Positions 1-9,073 of a stretch of DNA of 64,000 nt are shown here, in pieces. How positions within the stretch are numbered: the stretch's first letter is position 1; each line of letters opens with the position of its first letter. The stretch spans positions 1 through 64,000 of the forward strand of contig CAWKMC010000046.1 in the NCBI GenBank assembly GCA_963850535.1, in the 5' to 3' direction. Made by a program: the position numbers and the translations under genes. Below the pieces are notes generated by a model, which was not told the origin of the DNA, did no database searches, and worked only from the letters and a program-made list of their open reading frames with translations. This stretch comes from JAMXLO01 sp963850535 (lineage in GTDB: Bacteria; Pseudomonadota; Alphaproteobacteria; Acetobacterales; Acetobacteraceae).

Positions 1-2
1 AT

Positions 3-1057
3 CTGGTCGACACCAGTCGTGGTGAAAACTTGCGCCCAGGCCTTCTGCCTTACACTGCCTTCGTAGCTTTCTTCCCGTATCTGATCGCGGGCCCCATCGT
101 CCGGCAACGTGAGGTCCTACCGCAACTGCTGGCCACCGATCTTGCAGTACCGCGGATCGAACAAATTGCGGACGGCATAACCATCTTTCTCCTCGGCATG
201 GCCAAGAAGGTGGTGCTGGCCGACACGTTCGCTCACTACGCTGATATCGGCTTCGCTGCCGCCGACCAAGGCACGCCGCTGACCTTCGTCGAGGCATGGT
301 ACGCTGCCGCCTCCTATGCGCTGCAAATCTATTTCGACTTCTCCGGCTACTCCGACATGGCAATCGGATTGGCACGCATGTTGAATGTACGCCTGCCCCT
401 CAACTTCGCATCGCCTTACAAGGCGACGAGTATCGCCGATTTCTGGCACCGCTGGCACATCACGCTCAGCCGTTTTCTGCGGGACCACGTCTATATTGCC
501 ATGGGAGGCAATCGACACGGTGAGCTGCGTCGCAATGCAAACCTGATGACGACGATGCTACTTGGTGGGCTGTGGCATGGCGCGGCTTGGAACTTCGTTC
601 TGTGGGGCGGTCTGCACGGGCTGTACCTGTTGGTGCACAGGATTTATCCCTGGCGTCTCCCGGTATTTGCGGGCCGTCCGCTGACCCTGCTCGCCGTTTT
701 GGTCGCATGGGTGCCATTCCGTGCCTCAGGCGTCGACGCCACGGTTGCGATGTTCCGCGGCATGGCAGGGCTGAACGGCATTGCTCTGCCGCAGATGATC
801 GTGCACGCGGTTCCACCGTTGGCCATCATCGCGACCGCAGTCCCGGCACTTCCCTCATTGGGCGATGGGCGTACCCTCAGTTTCCCGGAGGTCACTGCCT
901 GCCTGGCCCTTGGTTGGGTCATTGTCCTTGCATTGCCCTCGGTGCACGAGCTCTCCCAACGAACTCGCGGCTGGACTCTTCGGCAGGTTTCGCGTTCACA
1001 GTACAGGCGCTGTTCTTCGCCCCGAACGCAACGCCATTCCTCTACTTCCAGTTCTGA
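3..1057 (+). CDS. MBOAT family O-acyltransferase (AlgI-like), 5'-partial, one frameshift
   Basis: Membrane-bound O-acyltransferase that would transfer acetyl groups to an extracellular or cell-wall polysaccharide. The frame is open from base 3 with no start, so the N-terminal membrane segments lie outside the window. The family core is clear: AFFPYLIAGPIV, the FSGYSDMAIG stretch, NFASPYKATSIADFWHRWHITLS and GGLWHGAAWNF with the conserved histidine. Near 981-990 one base appears to be missing; the expected end FAFTVQALFF..FLYFQF continues in the next frame to the stop at 1055-1057. That stop overlaps the ATG of the next gene (TGATG), so the two are translationally coupled. Family assignment is firm; the polysaccharide substrate is unknown. 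Confidence 0.85.
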
Positions 1058-2110
1058 TGGCCAAGTCTCGCGTCATCGCAAGTCAGGCGAGGCAATCATC
1101 TTCGAGGTGGCTCATCCGCGGCTGCCTCGCATCGCTCCTCCTCTATGCTGTGGCCTTCGGATCACTGTTCGATCGCCCGCTCGCGTTCGGCTTTCTCCGC
1201 GCGCAGATCGACGCGAAGCTAGAGCACGCGGCAATGATCCAGGAGCCGAAGCTGGTGATCCTCGCCGGCTCCAATGGGCCTTATTCGCACCGTTGCGAGA
1301 TCATCGAACCGGTGATCCACATGCCTTGCCTCAATGGCGGCGTCGCGGTTGGGATTGGCCTCGACTACCTCTTTGCGCGCTGGCAATCATATCTGCATCG
1401 AGGCGATGTGGTTTATATGCCGATGGAGGAAGCGCAGTATGTCCGCACACGGGCTGCGACCGATGTCGGGCCCGACGCAGCGATCATGTTCCGTCACGAT
1501 TGGCGCACTCTGGCTACGCTGTCGCCAGACCGATGGCTCGCCGGCTTATTCGCATTCGATCTGCGCTTCGCGCTTATGGCACCGACCGAGGCCGTATTGC
1601 TGGCGGCTCACTTCCATGACCCCCGTCCTGATGTCACCGGCACGATGAATGCCTGGGGCGATCATGTCGGTCATACCGCCGAACTTGCGATGCCCAACCA
1701 GGCAACGGTGGCGGCGCTTCCTCGCGGACACGCCTCGGCCGAGCAGGTCAGGACCGGCTATGGCACCTCGTTGATTATCTCATTCGTTCGCTGGGCCAAC
1801 GCGAATGGTGTACGCGTGATCGGCGGCCTGCCGACTGAATTTGCCGATCATCCGATGCCGGACACAACTTCAGGAAGCAATCCAGTCAGTGTATCGCGCC
1901 AATGGCGCCGATTTCATCGTTTTGCCGAATTTCAGCCGCTATCCGCGTTCGGCTTTCTTCGATAGCGCCGAGCATTTGAACGAGACGTGGCAGGCCGTGC
2001 ATTCGAGGCTGCTCGCCGCGCAGCTCCGATGGCATCGCGTGCCCATTGCAGCAGCTCATCCTGACGATCCAACAGGTCGTCCGGCACCACGTAATATGCC
2101 GACAGACTGA
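1057..2110 (+). CDS. hypothetical exported/SGNH-like partner of the MBOAT acyltransferase, frameshifted
   Basis: The ATG at 1057 overlaps the MBOAT stop. The product begins with a hydrophobic segment (CLASLLLYAVAFGSLF), consistent with a membrane anchor or signal. It then carries LVILAGSNGPYSHRCE and CLNGGVAVG, the GSN and NGG blocks typical of SGNH-like or AlgX/J-like partners of MBOAT enzymes. An extra base near 1862-1866 moves the reading frame; the protein continues as QLQEAIQSVYRANGADF. The 3' end is uncertain because the open frame runs about 180 bases into the convergent tfoX-like gene. A role in periplasmic acyl transfer or carrier function is inferred from the neighbour. Confidence 0.55.
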
Positions 2111-2333
2111 CCTCCTGACCGCCGCGCAGGTAGCTGAACGGCCGACTTCCGGCGCGCTCGAACCGCGACCGTGTCGCACTGTCCACACGCAGATACATCG
2201 TGTCACGCACCAGCAGCCCAAACATCGCGCCGCCATAAAACAGTCCAACGCCGCTGAACATCCGGCGTGGCAACGGATCGAGTGGATGTAGCAGATCCAG
2301 GATGAGATCCTGATATCCCTGACTGACAGCCAT
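1932..2333 (-). CDS. TfoX/Sxy N-terminal domain family protein
   Basis: Small soluble protein with the TfoX N-terminal pattern: RRMFSGVGLFYGGAMFGLLV, then MYLRVD and FSYLRGG. In gammaproteobacteria TfoX/Sxy controls competence; in alphaproteobacteria the stand-alone N-domain has no proven role. The start lies 3 bases after the serA stop, so it is probably the last gene of the serC-serA transcript. The basic tail after about residue 108 overlaps the convergent gene and may not be conserved. Confidence 0.75.
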   Translation of the reverse strand: MAVSQGYQDLILDLLHPLDPLPRRMFSGVGLFYGGAMFGLLVRDTMYLRVDSATRSRFERAGSRPFSYLRGGQEVSLSAYYVVPDDLLDRQDELLQWARDAIGAARRAASNARPATSRSNARRYRRKPNADSG

Positions 2334-2336
2334 CGC

Positions 2337-3923
2337 TCAGAACGCCAACGAGGTCGCCTGCACCACCAACGGCAGGGTGCGCACCATTGCCAGGACGTCT
2401 TCCGAAACTTTCTCGTCCACCGACACGAGGCAGATCGCGTCACCGCCTTGACTGGCGCGGCCAAGATGGAATGTTGCGATGTTGATCCCGGCACCGGCCA
2501 GTGTCGCACCGAACCGTCCGATGAAACCTGGCTTGTCCTGGTTGGTCACGTACAGCATGTGCGTGGCGAAATCAGCTTCGACCTTGATGCCCTTGATCTC
2601 GACAATGCGCGGGCGCGAACCCGCAAACAGCGTACCCGCAACCGAACGTGTCAGCCGTTCGGTTTCCACCGTGACGCGCACCAGTGTCTGGTATTCGCTA
2701 TCGCGATCATGCACTGTCTCGGCAACATCGATACCGTGCTCGCGTGCGGCGACCGGCGCGTTCACCATGTTGATGCCGACCATCACCGGCGTCATCAGCC
2801 CTGCCAGTACCGCCGCCGTCAGCGGGCGTGTATTCAAGGCGGCAGCATGGCCTTCGTATTCCACCAACACCCGACCCATAACGCCTTCGCGGGCCTGGGT
2901 AAGCTGGCCGGCGAAGGCACCCAGGAGCCGGCACAACTCCATATAAGGCTTCAGCCGCGGCGCATCCTCGGCCGAGACTGACGGCATGTTGATCGCGTTC
3001 GCCACTGCTCCCGTCAGCAGGAAATCGCTCATCTGCTCGGCCACCTGCAGCGCGACGTTCTCCTGCGCCTCGGCGGTTGCCGCGCCGACATGCGGCGTAC
3101 AGACCACGTTTTCCAGTTCGAACAAAGGCGATTGCGTCGCTGGCTCGTTTTCGAACACATCGAGTGCCGCACCGGCCACGTGGCCAGACTTGATCGCTTC
3201 GGCCAGAGCCAGTTCGTCCAGCAACCCCCCGCGCGCGCAATTGACGATCCGGACCCCAGGCTTTGTCTTCGCGAGTGCCTCGCGCGACAGCAGGTTGCGT
3301 GTCGCATCGATCAGCGGTGTGTGCAACGTGATAAGATCGGCACGTGCCAGCAGGTCGTCGAGCTCCGCTTTCTCCACACCAAGCTCAAGCGCGCGCCTCT
3401 CACTCAGGAATGGGTCATAGGCGAGCACGCGCATCTTCAGTCCGATGGCCCGGTCAGCGACGATCGAGCCGATATTGCCGCAGCCGATCAGGCCGAGGGT
3501 CTTGCCGCTAAGCTCCACGCCCATAAACCGGTTCTTTTCCCATTTCCCTGCCTTTGTGGAGGCAGAGGCTTCCGGAATTTGCCGCGCGAGAGCGAACATC
3601 ATTGCGATCGCGTGCTCAGCTGTGGTGATCGTATTCCCGTGCGGCGTGTTCATCACCACAACGCCGCGGGCAGTTGCCGAGCGAATGTCCACGTTGTCCA
3701 CGCCGATGCCGGCGCGACCGACCACCTTCAAATTGGTCGCTGCATCGAGCAGTTCGCGCGTTACCTTAGTCGCCGAGCGAACCGCCAGCCCGTCATAAGG
3801 TGCGATGATGCTGCGAAGCTCTGGCGGCGATAGGCCAGGCTTGAGGTCCACGTCGAGGCCACGACGCCGGAAGATGTCGACCGCCGCTGGCGATAGTTTG
3901 TCGCTGATCAGAACTCTCGGCAT
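2337..3923 (-). CDS. serA: D-3-phosphoglycerate dehydrogenase
   Basis: First step of serine synthesis: oxidises 3-phosphoglycerate to 3-phosphohydroxypyruvate with NAD. The 528-residue product is the long form. It shows the Rossmann motif LGLIGCGNIGS, the catalytic Arg in NCARGG, Glu in ENEPA and His in TPHVGA. These are followed by an allosteric substrate-binding domain and a C-terminal ACT domain (ATHMLYVTNQDKPGFIGRFG). ATG 3921-3923 is preferred over an upstream start because the MPRVLISDKL family start lies there. It sits just downstream of serC, with a GC-rich hairpin between them. Confidence 0.95.
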   Translation of the reverse strand: MPRVLISDKLSPAAVDIFRRRGLDVDLKPGLSPPELRSIIAPYDGLAVRSATKVTRELLDAATNLKVVGRAGIGVDNVDIRSATARGVVVMNTPHGNTITTAEHAIAMMFALARQIPEASASTKAGKWEKNRFMGVELSGKTLGLIGCGNIGSIVADRAIGLKMRVLAYDPFLSERRALELGVEKAELDDLLARADLITLHTPLIDATRNLLSREALAKTKPGVRIVNCARGGLLDELALAEAIKSGHVAGAALDVFENEPATQSPLFELENVVCTPHVGAATAEAQENVALQVAEQMSDFLLTGAVANAINMPSVSAEDAPRLKPYMELCRLLGAFAGQLTQAREGVMGRVLVEYEGHAAALNTRPLTAAVLAGLMTPVMVGINMVNAPVAAREHGIDVAETVHDRDSEYQTLVRVTVETERLTRSVAGTLFAGSRPRIVEIKGIKVEADFATHMLYVTNQDKPGFIGRFGATLAGAGINIATFHLGRASQGGDAICLVSVDEKVSEDVLAMVRTLPLVVQATSLAF

Positions 3924-3956
3924 GCGAACACTCGCTCTGCAAATCAAGGGTAAGAT

Positions 3957-3992
3957 CCCCCCTCCCCTTGCGTGAGGGGCTAGGGGGAGGGG
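3957..3992. repeat. GC-rich inverted repeat between serC and serA
   Basis: CCCCTCCCC at the left pairs with GGGGAGGGG at the right across about 15 bases, with an alternative inner pairing (CCCCT/AGGGG). It fills the serC-serA gap completely and has no T tract. It may be a dispersed intergenic palindrome, or a processing or attenuating hairpin that sets the serC:serA ratio. Confidence 0.5.
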
Positions 3993-3993
3993 T

Positions 3994-5118
3994 CTACTCG
4001 CGAACCTCTGCGTGTGCCCACTTCAACCATGGCAGCAAGGCCTCGATGTCCGCGGTCTCTACAGTTGCGCCACCCCAGATGCGCAACCCCGCTGGCGCGT
4101 CTCGATATGCACCGATGTCGTAGGCCACGCCTTCCTTCTCGAGCAGTGCCGCCATCGGCTTCGCCAGTTCCGGCACCGTCAGCTTCAGGCAGATCGACGT
4201 GCACGACCGCGTCGCGGGATCCTCGGCGAGGAAATCCACCCAATCCTGGTTTGCCACCCAACGCGCAATGGCCGCCAGGTTCGCTTCCGAACGGCCAATC
4301 AGCCCGTCAAGTCCGCCAACCAACTCGGCCCAGCGCAGACCGTCGAGCGCATCCTCGACACACAGCATCGACGGTGTGTTGATCGTTTCGCCTTTGAAAA
4401 TCCCCTCAATCAACTTACCACCCGAGGTTAACCAAAAGATCTTGGGTAAAGGCCACACCGGTTTATATGAGAGCAGTCGTTCAACTGCCCGCGGCGACAA
4501 TGCCAGCATGCCGTGCGCCGCCTCTCCACCCAGTACTTTCTGCCAGGACCACGTGACGACATCGAGCCGGTCCCATGCCAGCCGCATCGCAAACGCAGCC
4601 GAGGTGGCATCGCAGATTGTCAGTCCCTGGCGATCGCGCGCGATCCAGTCGCCATGCGGCACACGCACGCCCGACGTCGTGCCATTCCACGGAAACACCA
4701 CGTCCCGGCTGAAATCCACTGCAGCGAGATCAGGCAGCCTGCCATACGGCGCCCGAAGCACGCGGGCATCGGACAGGCGCAGCTGCTTGACCACGTCCGT
4801 TGCCCATCCTTCGCCGAAGCTCTCGAAGGCCAACACGTCCACACCGCGCGCGCCCAACAGCGACCAAAGCGCCATCTCGACCGCGCCGGTATCCGAGGCA
4901 GGCACGATCCCCAGCCGCCAGTCCGCCGGCATGCCGATAATCGTGCGCGAGCGCTCGATTACCTCGGCCAGCCGGGCCTTTGGTGCGCCGGCACGATGGC
5001 TGCGTCCCAGTATGGCGCCAGACAGCGCATCCAGCGAGAAGCCGGGACGCTTGGCACAAGGACCAGAGGAGAAGTTGGCGTTGCCCGGACGCACGTCCGG
5101 CCGCAAGGCGATCGCCAT
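3994..5118 (-). CDS. serC: Phosphoserine aminotransferase
   Basis: PLP enzyme that converts 3-phosphohydroxypyruvate plus glutamate to phosphoserine. The product has 374 residues, the size of the alphaproteobacterial/archaeal-type SerC. It starts with the family signature GNANFSSGPCAKRPGF, and the PLP lysine is in TWSWQKVLGGEAAHG. The start at 5116-5118 is supported by AAGGGAGAG upstream. It is the first gene of the serC-serA-tfoX-like operon, read from the promoter at about 5178-5206. Confidence 0.94.
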   Translation of the reverse strand: MAIALRPDVRPGNANFSSGPCAKRPGFSLDALSGAILGRSHRAGAPKARLAEVIERSRTIIGMPADWRLGIVPASDTGAVEMALWSLLGARGVDVLAFESFGEGWATDVVKQLRLSDARVLRAPYGRLPDLAAVDFSRDVVFPWNGTTSGVRVPHGDWIARDRQGLTICDATSAAFAMRLAWDRLDVVTWSWQKVLGGEAAHGMLALSPRAVERLLSYKPVWPLPKIFWLTSGGKLIEGIFKGETINTPSMLCVEDALDGLRWAELVGGLDGLIGRSEANLAAIARWVANQDWVDFLAEDPATRSCTSICLKLTVPELAKPMAALLEKEGVAYDIGAYRDAPAGLRIWGGATVETADIEALLPWLKWAHAEVRE

Positions 5119-5177
5119 CCAGAACTCTCCCTTCCAGAAGAGAAGCGCCCCGGTGGGGGGGCGTGACCCGGGCGGGG

Positions 5178-5210
5178 GTATAACGAGATTATTGACGACC
5201 CGTCAATAAT
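5178..5210 (-). promoter_or_regulatory. Probable sigma70 promoter of serC with overlapping palindrome
   Basis: On the minus strand TTGACG (plus 5201-5206) is followed after exactly 17 bases by TTATAC (plus 5178-5183), a good -35/-10 pair in a GC-rich background. It would start transcription about 50 bases before serC. The -35 lies inside a perfect inverted repeat (ATTATTGACG, 3-base loop, CGTCAATAAT, 5188-5210), which could be an operator or a hairpin. Confidence 0.55.
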
Positions 5211-5277
5211 TGTGCGGCTACTTGGAGTGGTTTGGTGACTGCAGGATTCTCTGAGTGCCGATGAAGTCGACAACGCG

Positions 5278-6195
5278 TTGAAGCGCCGTCTGGGACGCGT
5301 ATATGCGCGCCAGCGGCTCGGCATCGAAAGGGACCATGAAGCACAGAAGTTCGGCCAGGGACTGACCTTCTTCCATTTCGAGAATCTGCCAATATCTCAC
5401 GCCATCATCGGCTCGATCCTGCGCGCCTCAGGTACATATTGGCGCGGCCGCACCAATGCTGCGCGCGTCAGGCTTCGCACCAACGCCGTGTATTCGCCGC
5501 GGCTGCCTTCTGGCTTCGATGGGTTCACCATCCTTCACATCACCGATCTGCACGCCGACATAAGCGGTGGTGCGATTGCGGAAACCACCAGGCTGGTCAG
5601 TTCCCTGAGTTACGACCTTTGCGTGCTGACAGGCGATTACCGTGGACGCACCTACGGTCCTTATCACGCATCGTTACAGAACATGCTCCCGCTGTGTCAG
5701 GCCCTCAAAGGTGACGTCTACGGCGTCCTGGGTAACCACGACACCATCCTGATGGTCCCTGATCTCGAACGCATGGGCGTTCGCATGCTGCTGAACGAGC
5801 AGGTTATGTTCGAGCGCAACGGGGCCAAGATCTCTATAGCTGGCATCGACGATGCCCACTTCTATCGGATGGACAACATCGAGAAGGCTGCTGCGGACAT
5901 CCCACAGGATGCATTCTCAATTCTCCTTTCGCATACGCCGGAAACCTACAGACAGGCCTCACATGCCGGGTTCGATCTTCTGCTGGCGGGGCATACGCAT
6001 GGCGGTCAGATCTGCCTGCCTGGCGGCATTCCGATCATCCTTTCCTCTGTCCTGCCGCGCCGCATGGGTAAAGGCGCATGGGAATATAACGGTATGGCTG
6101 GATACACCTCGGTCGGCGCCGGGTCCTGCGGTGTTCCGGTCCGCTTCAACTGCGCCCCCGAAGTGACGCTCCATCGCCTGCACAGAAGCGCATAA
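5278..6195 (+). CDS. Metallophosphoesterase (YaeI/calcineurin-like)
   Basis: Binuclear-metal phosphoesterase with all the family motifs: DLHAD (D-x-H), GDYRG, GNHD and GHTHGGQ. YaeI-type enzymes act on lipid-linked phosphodiesters at the membrane; the substrate here is unknown. The listed TTG start is inside the real protein: the same frame reads DSLSADEVDNA just upstream, back to a stop at 5236-5238. A GTG at 5235 with GGAG in front is one base out of frame, so the true start is probably there, behind a single-base indel between 5235 and 5254. It is divergent from serC. Confidence 0.82.
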   Translation: MKRRLGRVYARQRLGIERDHEAQKFGQGLTFFHFENLPISHAIIGSILRASGTYWRGRTNAARVRLRTNAVYSPRLPSGFDGFTILHITDLHADISGGAIAETTRLVSSLSYDLCVLTGDYRGRTYGPYHASLQNMLPLCQALKGDVYGVLGNHDTILMVPDLERMGVRMLLNEQVMFERNGAKISIAGIDDAHFYRMDNIEKAAADIPQDAFSILLSHTPETYRQASHAGFDLLLAGHTHGGQICLPGGIPIILSSVLPRRMGKGAWEYNGMAGYTSVGAGSCGVPVRFNCAPEVTLHRLHRSA

Positions 6196-6206
6196 CCCGG
6201 AGGCTG

Positions 6207-7205
6207 ATGGGCCACCAGAGCCGACGAATCGTCATTGGCGCGGCTATGATTGACATGCGATACGCGGCCATGGACGAGGTCCGTTCGCGACAGTCGGAGC
6301 CTTCAGTTGCTTCGGCGGAAGCGACCGCTGAACTCATCGCGGTGATTGTCGCCGTGACGGATGGCGAGCCGCGGGTGTTGACCATCGACGCCGGCCAGGC
6401 CCTGCCGTCGGGTCCATTCGAACTCAGCCACCGCTCATTGCAGTCGGGCACGCGGTCCTGGGTTGAGCAGCAGACGCACCACCCGTTGGGTTACGTGGAG
6501 CAGCTCTACACGTTCGCCGATCGGGATCGGACCCGGACCGGCCAGCGGGTCGTCTCCATCAGTTATCTGGGGCTTACCCGAGAGGCGCAGGCCTCAGCCG
6601 AGCAGGGCGTGAGCTGGCAGAGTTGGTATCGCTACTTCCCATGGGAGGATCACCGCGCCGGAACGCTGGCGCTTGAGGAGCAGATCGCCGCTCGGCTGCG
6701 CAGCTGGGCAAACACCGCTGCGGACGCCGCTACACGACGGGACCGGCAGCATCGCATCGGCGTCACTTTCGGTCATGATGGCCGCGCTTGGAACGAGGAA
6801 CTGATCCTGCAGCGTTACGAGCTGTTGTGGGAGGCGGGCTTGGTCCCCGAGTCGCCACAGGCCACCGAGCCGGTCGATGGCACCCCGATGACGCATGACC
6901 ATCGGCGCATCCTCGCGACCGGCATCGCCCGCCTGCGTGCCAAGATCAAGTACCGCCCTGTCGTCTTCGAACTGATGCCGCCGCGCTTTACCCTGTTACA
7001 GCTCCAGCGCGCGGTAGAGGCGCTGGCAGGCCGACCAATGCACAAGCAGAACTTCCGCCGTCTGATCGAACAGCAGGACCTGGTGGAGGAGACCGGCGAT
7101 GTGGCCACCGAGACCGGTGGACGGCCGGCGAAGCTGTTCCGCTTCCGCCGCGACGTGCTTGCCGAGCGCGCGGTGGCCGGCAGCAAGCTGCCGCTGGCGC
7201 GGTAG
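6207..7205 (+). CDS. NrtR-like NAD-metabolism regulator (degenerate Nudix plus winged helix)
   Basis: A two-part protein of 332 residues. The N-terminal half is Nudix-like (LIAVIVAVTDGEPRVL, then YVEQLYTFADRDR and RVVSISYLGL). The C-terminal half is a winged helix (FTLLQLQRAVEAL, HKQNFRRLIEQQDLVEETG, GGRPAKLFRFRRDVL). This is the layout of NrtR repressors that bind ADP-ribose and control NAD genes. The catalytic Nudix box (GX5EX7REUXEEXGU) is not visible, which fits a sensor and not a hydrolase. GGAGG precedes ATG 6207 with only 3 bases of spacing, so ATG 6246 is an alternative start. Confidence 0.72.
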   Translation: MGHQSRRIVIGAAMIDMRYAAMDEVRSRQSEPSVASAEATAELIAVIVAVTDGEPRVLTIDAGQALPSGPFELSHRSLQSGTRSWVEQQTHHPLGYVEQLYTFADRDRTRTGQRVVSISYLGLTREAQASAEQGVSWQSWYRYFPWEDHRAGTLALEEQIAARLRSWANTAADAATRRDRQHRIGVTFGHDGRAWNEELILQRYELLWEAGLVPESPQATEPVDGTPMTHDHRRILATGIARLRAKIKYRPVVFELMPPRFTLLQLQRAVEALAGRPMHKQNFRRLIEQQDLVEETGDVATETGGRPAKLFRFRRDVLAERAVAGSKLPLAR

Positions 7206-7839
7206 TACCGGAAGTCGCTGAACCGCGGAACAGGAGCAGTCGACCGCTGCGTTCGTCACGGCCGCGCATGTCGCGGCCATCCGTAGCTGCAAATGCCGGC
7301 CCGAGGGATCACGACGACTCAACGCTCCATTGACAGTAGTGCCAGGACCCACGCCTGACGCTGGCGCATGATCAACAAAAGGAACAGATGGACGCGGGCG
7401 GTGGTCCGTGTTCCAAATGTGCCCCATGCGTTATGTCCTATTGCTTGTTGCGCTCCTGTTCAGCGCGGCCCCAGCCGTCGCCCAAAGGGGCGCAAATAAT
7501 TCTACCGTTAGCGTCACAGTTTCCCGACGCAGTGACCTCCAGTCGTGCCGGTACGAGCGATTGGCGTTGGATGACCTCTGGCATACGCGCGGGCGAGGCG
7601 CTCTGGCACAACTTTTGGCGTGGGGAGCATGGTAGGGCGGCCCAGCGTGACACGTTTGGCCGCGAGGCGCATGCCAGCGCATCTCAACGCCACCAGGTCG
7701 GCCGGGAGGTACGTGGCGGAACCCCCGATATCCTGACCGGCGCCAATCAGCGCGTTGATATCCTCACCGGGCGTCCAATCGACTGACAGCGAGTGCTGAC
7801 GCCCTTCCGGGCCTGCCACTCGCGTCGCCGTGCTGACTG
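7206..7839. other. 634 bases without a supportable gene
   Basis: No recognisable gene. From 7426 on the plus strand a short frame reads like a signal peptide (MRYVLLLVALLFSAAPAVAQ) but loses coding character after about 30 codons. On the minus strand an open stretch at about 7514-7830 follows the membrane protein gene but matches nothing I know. One or two indels could be hiding a small exported protein. Confidence 0.3.
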
Positions 7840-8277
7840 TCAGCTCCTGCCGAACCCCCACGGATGCGCCGGATCGCGCGATGGCGGCACATGCAACAGC
7901 CGCCGCGTTGTCACTGCAGCAGCCACCGCGGCCACCAGCGCCGCTGCCAGCCATTTGGTGGCCGGATCATACCAGTCCGTTCGCACCAGCAGCAGGAACA
8001 CGATCGACACTCCCACCAGCATGCCCCCCACTCGCAACCCGCGTCGGATCCCGAGCACGGACAGCACCAGGAACACCGCATAGAGCGCTATTGCCGCAGC
8101 CCGCATCACCTCGAAGGCGCGCCACATCAGCGTCGTCAATAGATCGTCGATGACTTGCGCCATGGCGCGGACGAATGCTTCGCACTCGGCGAGGAAGTGC
8201 TGTGGGCCTATCGCGTATACCGCGGCCATCAACAGCACACCACCGATCCAGACCAGCCCGATGATCCGACGATCCAA
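7840..8277 (-). CDS. Small membrane protein of unknown function
   Basis: 145 residues with about four hydrophobic spans: IGLVWIGGVLLMAAVYAIG, a second around ALYAVFLVLSVLGI, a third around GGMLVGVSIVFLLLV, and WLAAALVAAVAAAV. It starts 8 bases after the SDR gene stop on the same strand, so it is probably cotranscribed with it. No family recognised. Confidence 0.6.
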   Translation of the reverse strand: MDRRIIGLVWIGGVLLMAAVYAIGPQHFLAECEAFVRAMAQVIDDLLTTLMWRAFEVMRAAAIALYAVFLVLSVLGIRRGLRVGGMLVGVSIVFLLLVRTDWYDPATKWLAAALVAAVAAAVTTRRLLHVPPSRDPAHPWGFGRS

Positions 8278-8285
8278 GCGAGACC

Positions 8286-8978
8286 TCAGAACCGTTCCAA
8301 CCAGGGACGCAGTTCAACCTCCCAGGTCCAGGCACTGCGCGGCTGCTGCACCACGTGCCAGTAGGTTGCGGCGATCGCATCCGGATCCAGCATGCTGTCC
8401 GGCTGGTCCGGTTGCTCGGTCCGGCCAGGATTGCGGATGGCGCCATCGATCACGAAATGCGCCACGTGGATGCCCTGCGGCGCCAGCTCGCGCGCCATGC
8501 TCTGCGCCAGGCCACGCAGCGCGAACTTGCCCATCGCGAATGAGGACGAATTCGGATAACCCTTTACGCTGGCGGAGGCGCCGGTGAACAGGATCGCGCC
8601 CTCGCGCCGTGCCAGCATGTGCCGCGCCGCCTGCTGGCCAACCAGGAACCCGGCATAGGCGCTCACGGCAATCGCACGCGCCACAGCGGCGGGATCGAGT
8701 TCGACCACCGGCCCACGGGCGCGGGCGCTCGCGTTGTACACCACGACATCCGGCACGCCCTGTGTTGCGATCACGGCATCGAACAGACCGCCCACCTCCT
8801 CGGGCTCGGCCGCCTCGCAGGCGAATGTGGTGGCCGCCGTCTCGTGCGCCAATGAGGCCAGCCGGTCGGGATTGCGGGACGCCAGCGCCACCTGCAGCCC
8901 GTTGCGCGCAAACAGCCGCGCCAACGAGGCGCTCAGGCCGCTGCCGACACCGACGATCAGGGCCGATTTCAGTTCCAT
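8286..8978 (-). CDS. Short-chain dehydrogenase/reductase family protein, catalytic Tyr replaced
   Basis: NAD(P)-binding Rossmann protein of 230 residues. The nucleotide-binding loop is GVGSGLSASLARLFA and the family Asn block is YNASARARG. The usual YxxxK reads FAMGK, so the catalytic tyrosine is a phenylalanine; this suggests altered or lost dehydrogenase activity. ATG 8976-8978 is chosen because GGAGG lies 6 bases upstream. It is divergent from the acyl-CoA ligase, which hints at a shared lipid or acyl-CoA context. Confidence 0.8.
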   Translation of the reverse strand: MELKSALIVGVGSGLSASLARLFARNGLQVALASRNPDRLASLAHETAATTFACEAAEPEEVGGLFDAVIATQGVPDVVVYNASARARGPVVELDPAAVARAIAVSAYAGFLVGQQAARHMLARREGAILFTGASASVKGYPNSSSFAMGKFALRGLAQSMARELAPQGIHVAHFVIDGAIRNPGRTEQPDQPDSMLDPDAIAATYWHVVQQPRSAWTWEVELRPWLERF

Positions 8979-9073
8979 AGCACGCCTCCGTTCTCTGTCC
9001 CGTTTGATCTCGTTTGCTATCATCGCCGGAAATCGCGGCGGAGAAAGCCCTCGCTGCCTATCGGAGGTACGTC

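Noticed and set aside
5218..5400. 60-residue open frame on the minus strand (MRYWQILEMEEG...)
   Set aside because: It is antisense to the N-terminus of the metallophosphoesterase, whose coding frame (DSLSADEVDNALKRRLG) is better supported.
7514..7954. Minus-strand open frame after the membrane protein gene
   Set aside because: Its first third overlaps the real membrane protein in another frame and the rest has no recognisable domain or start signal.
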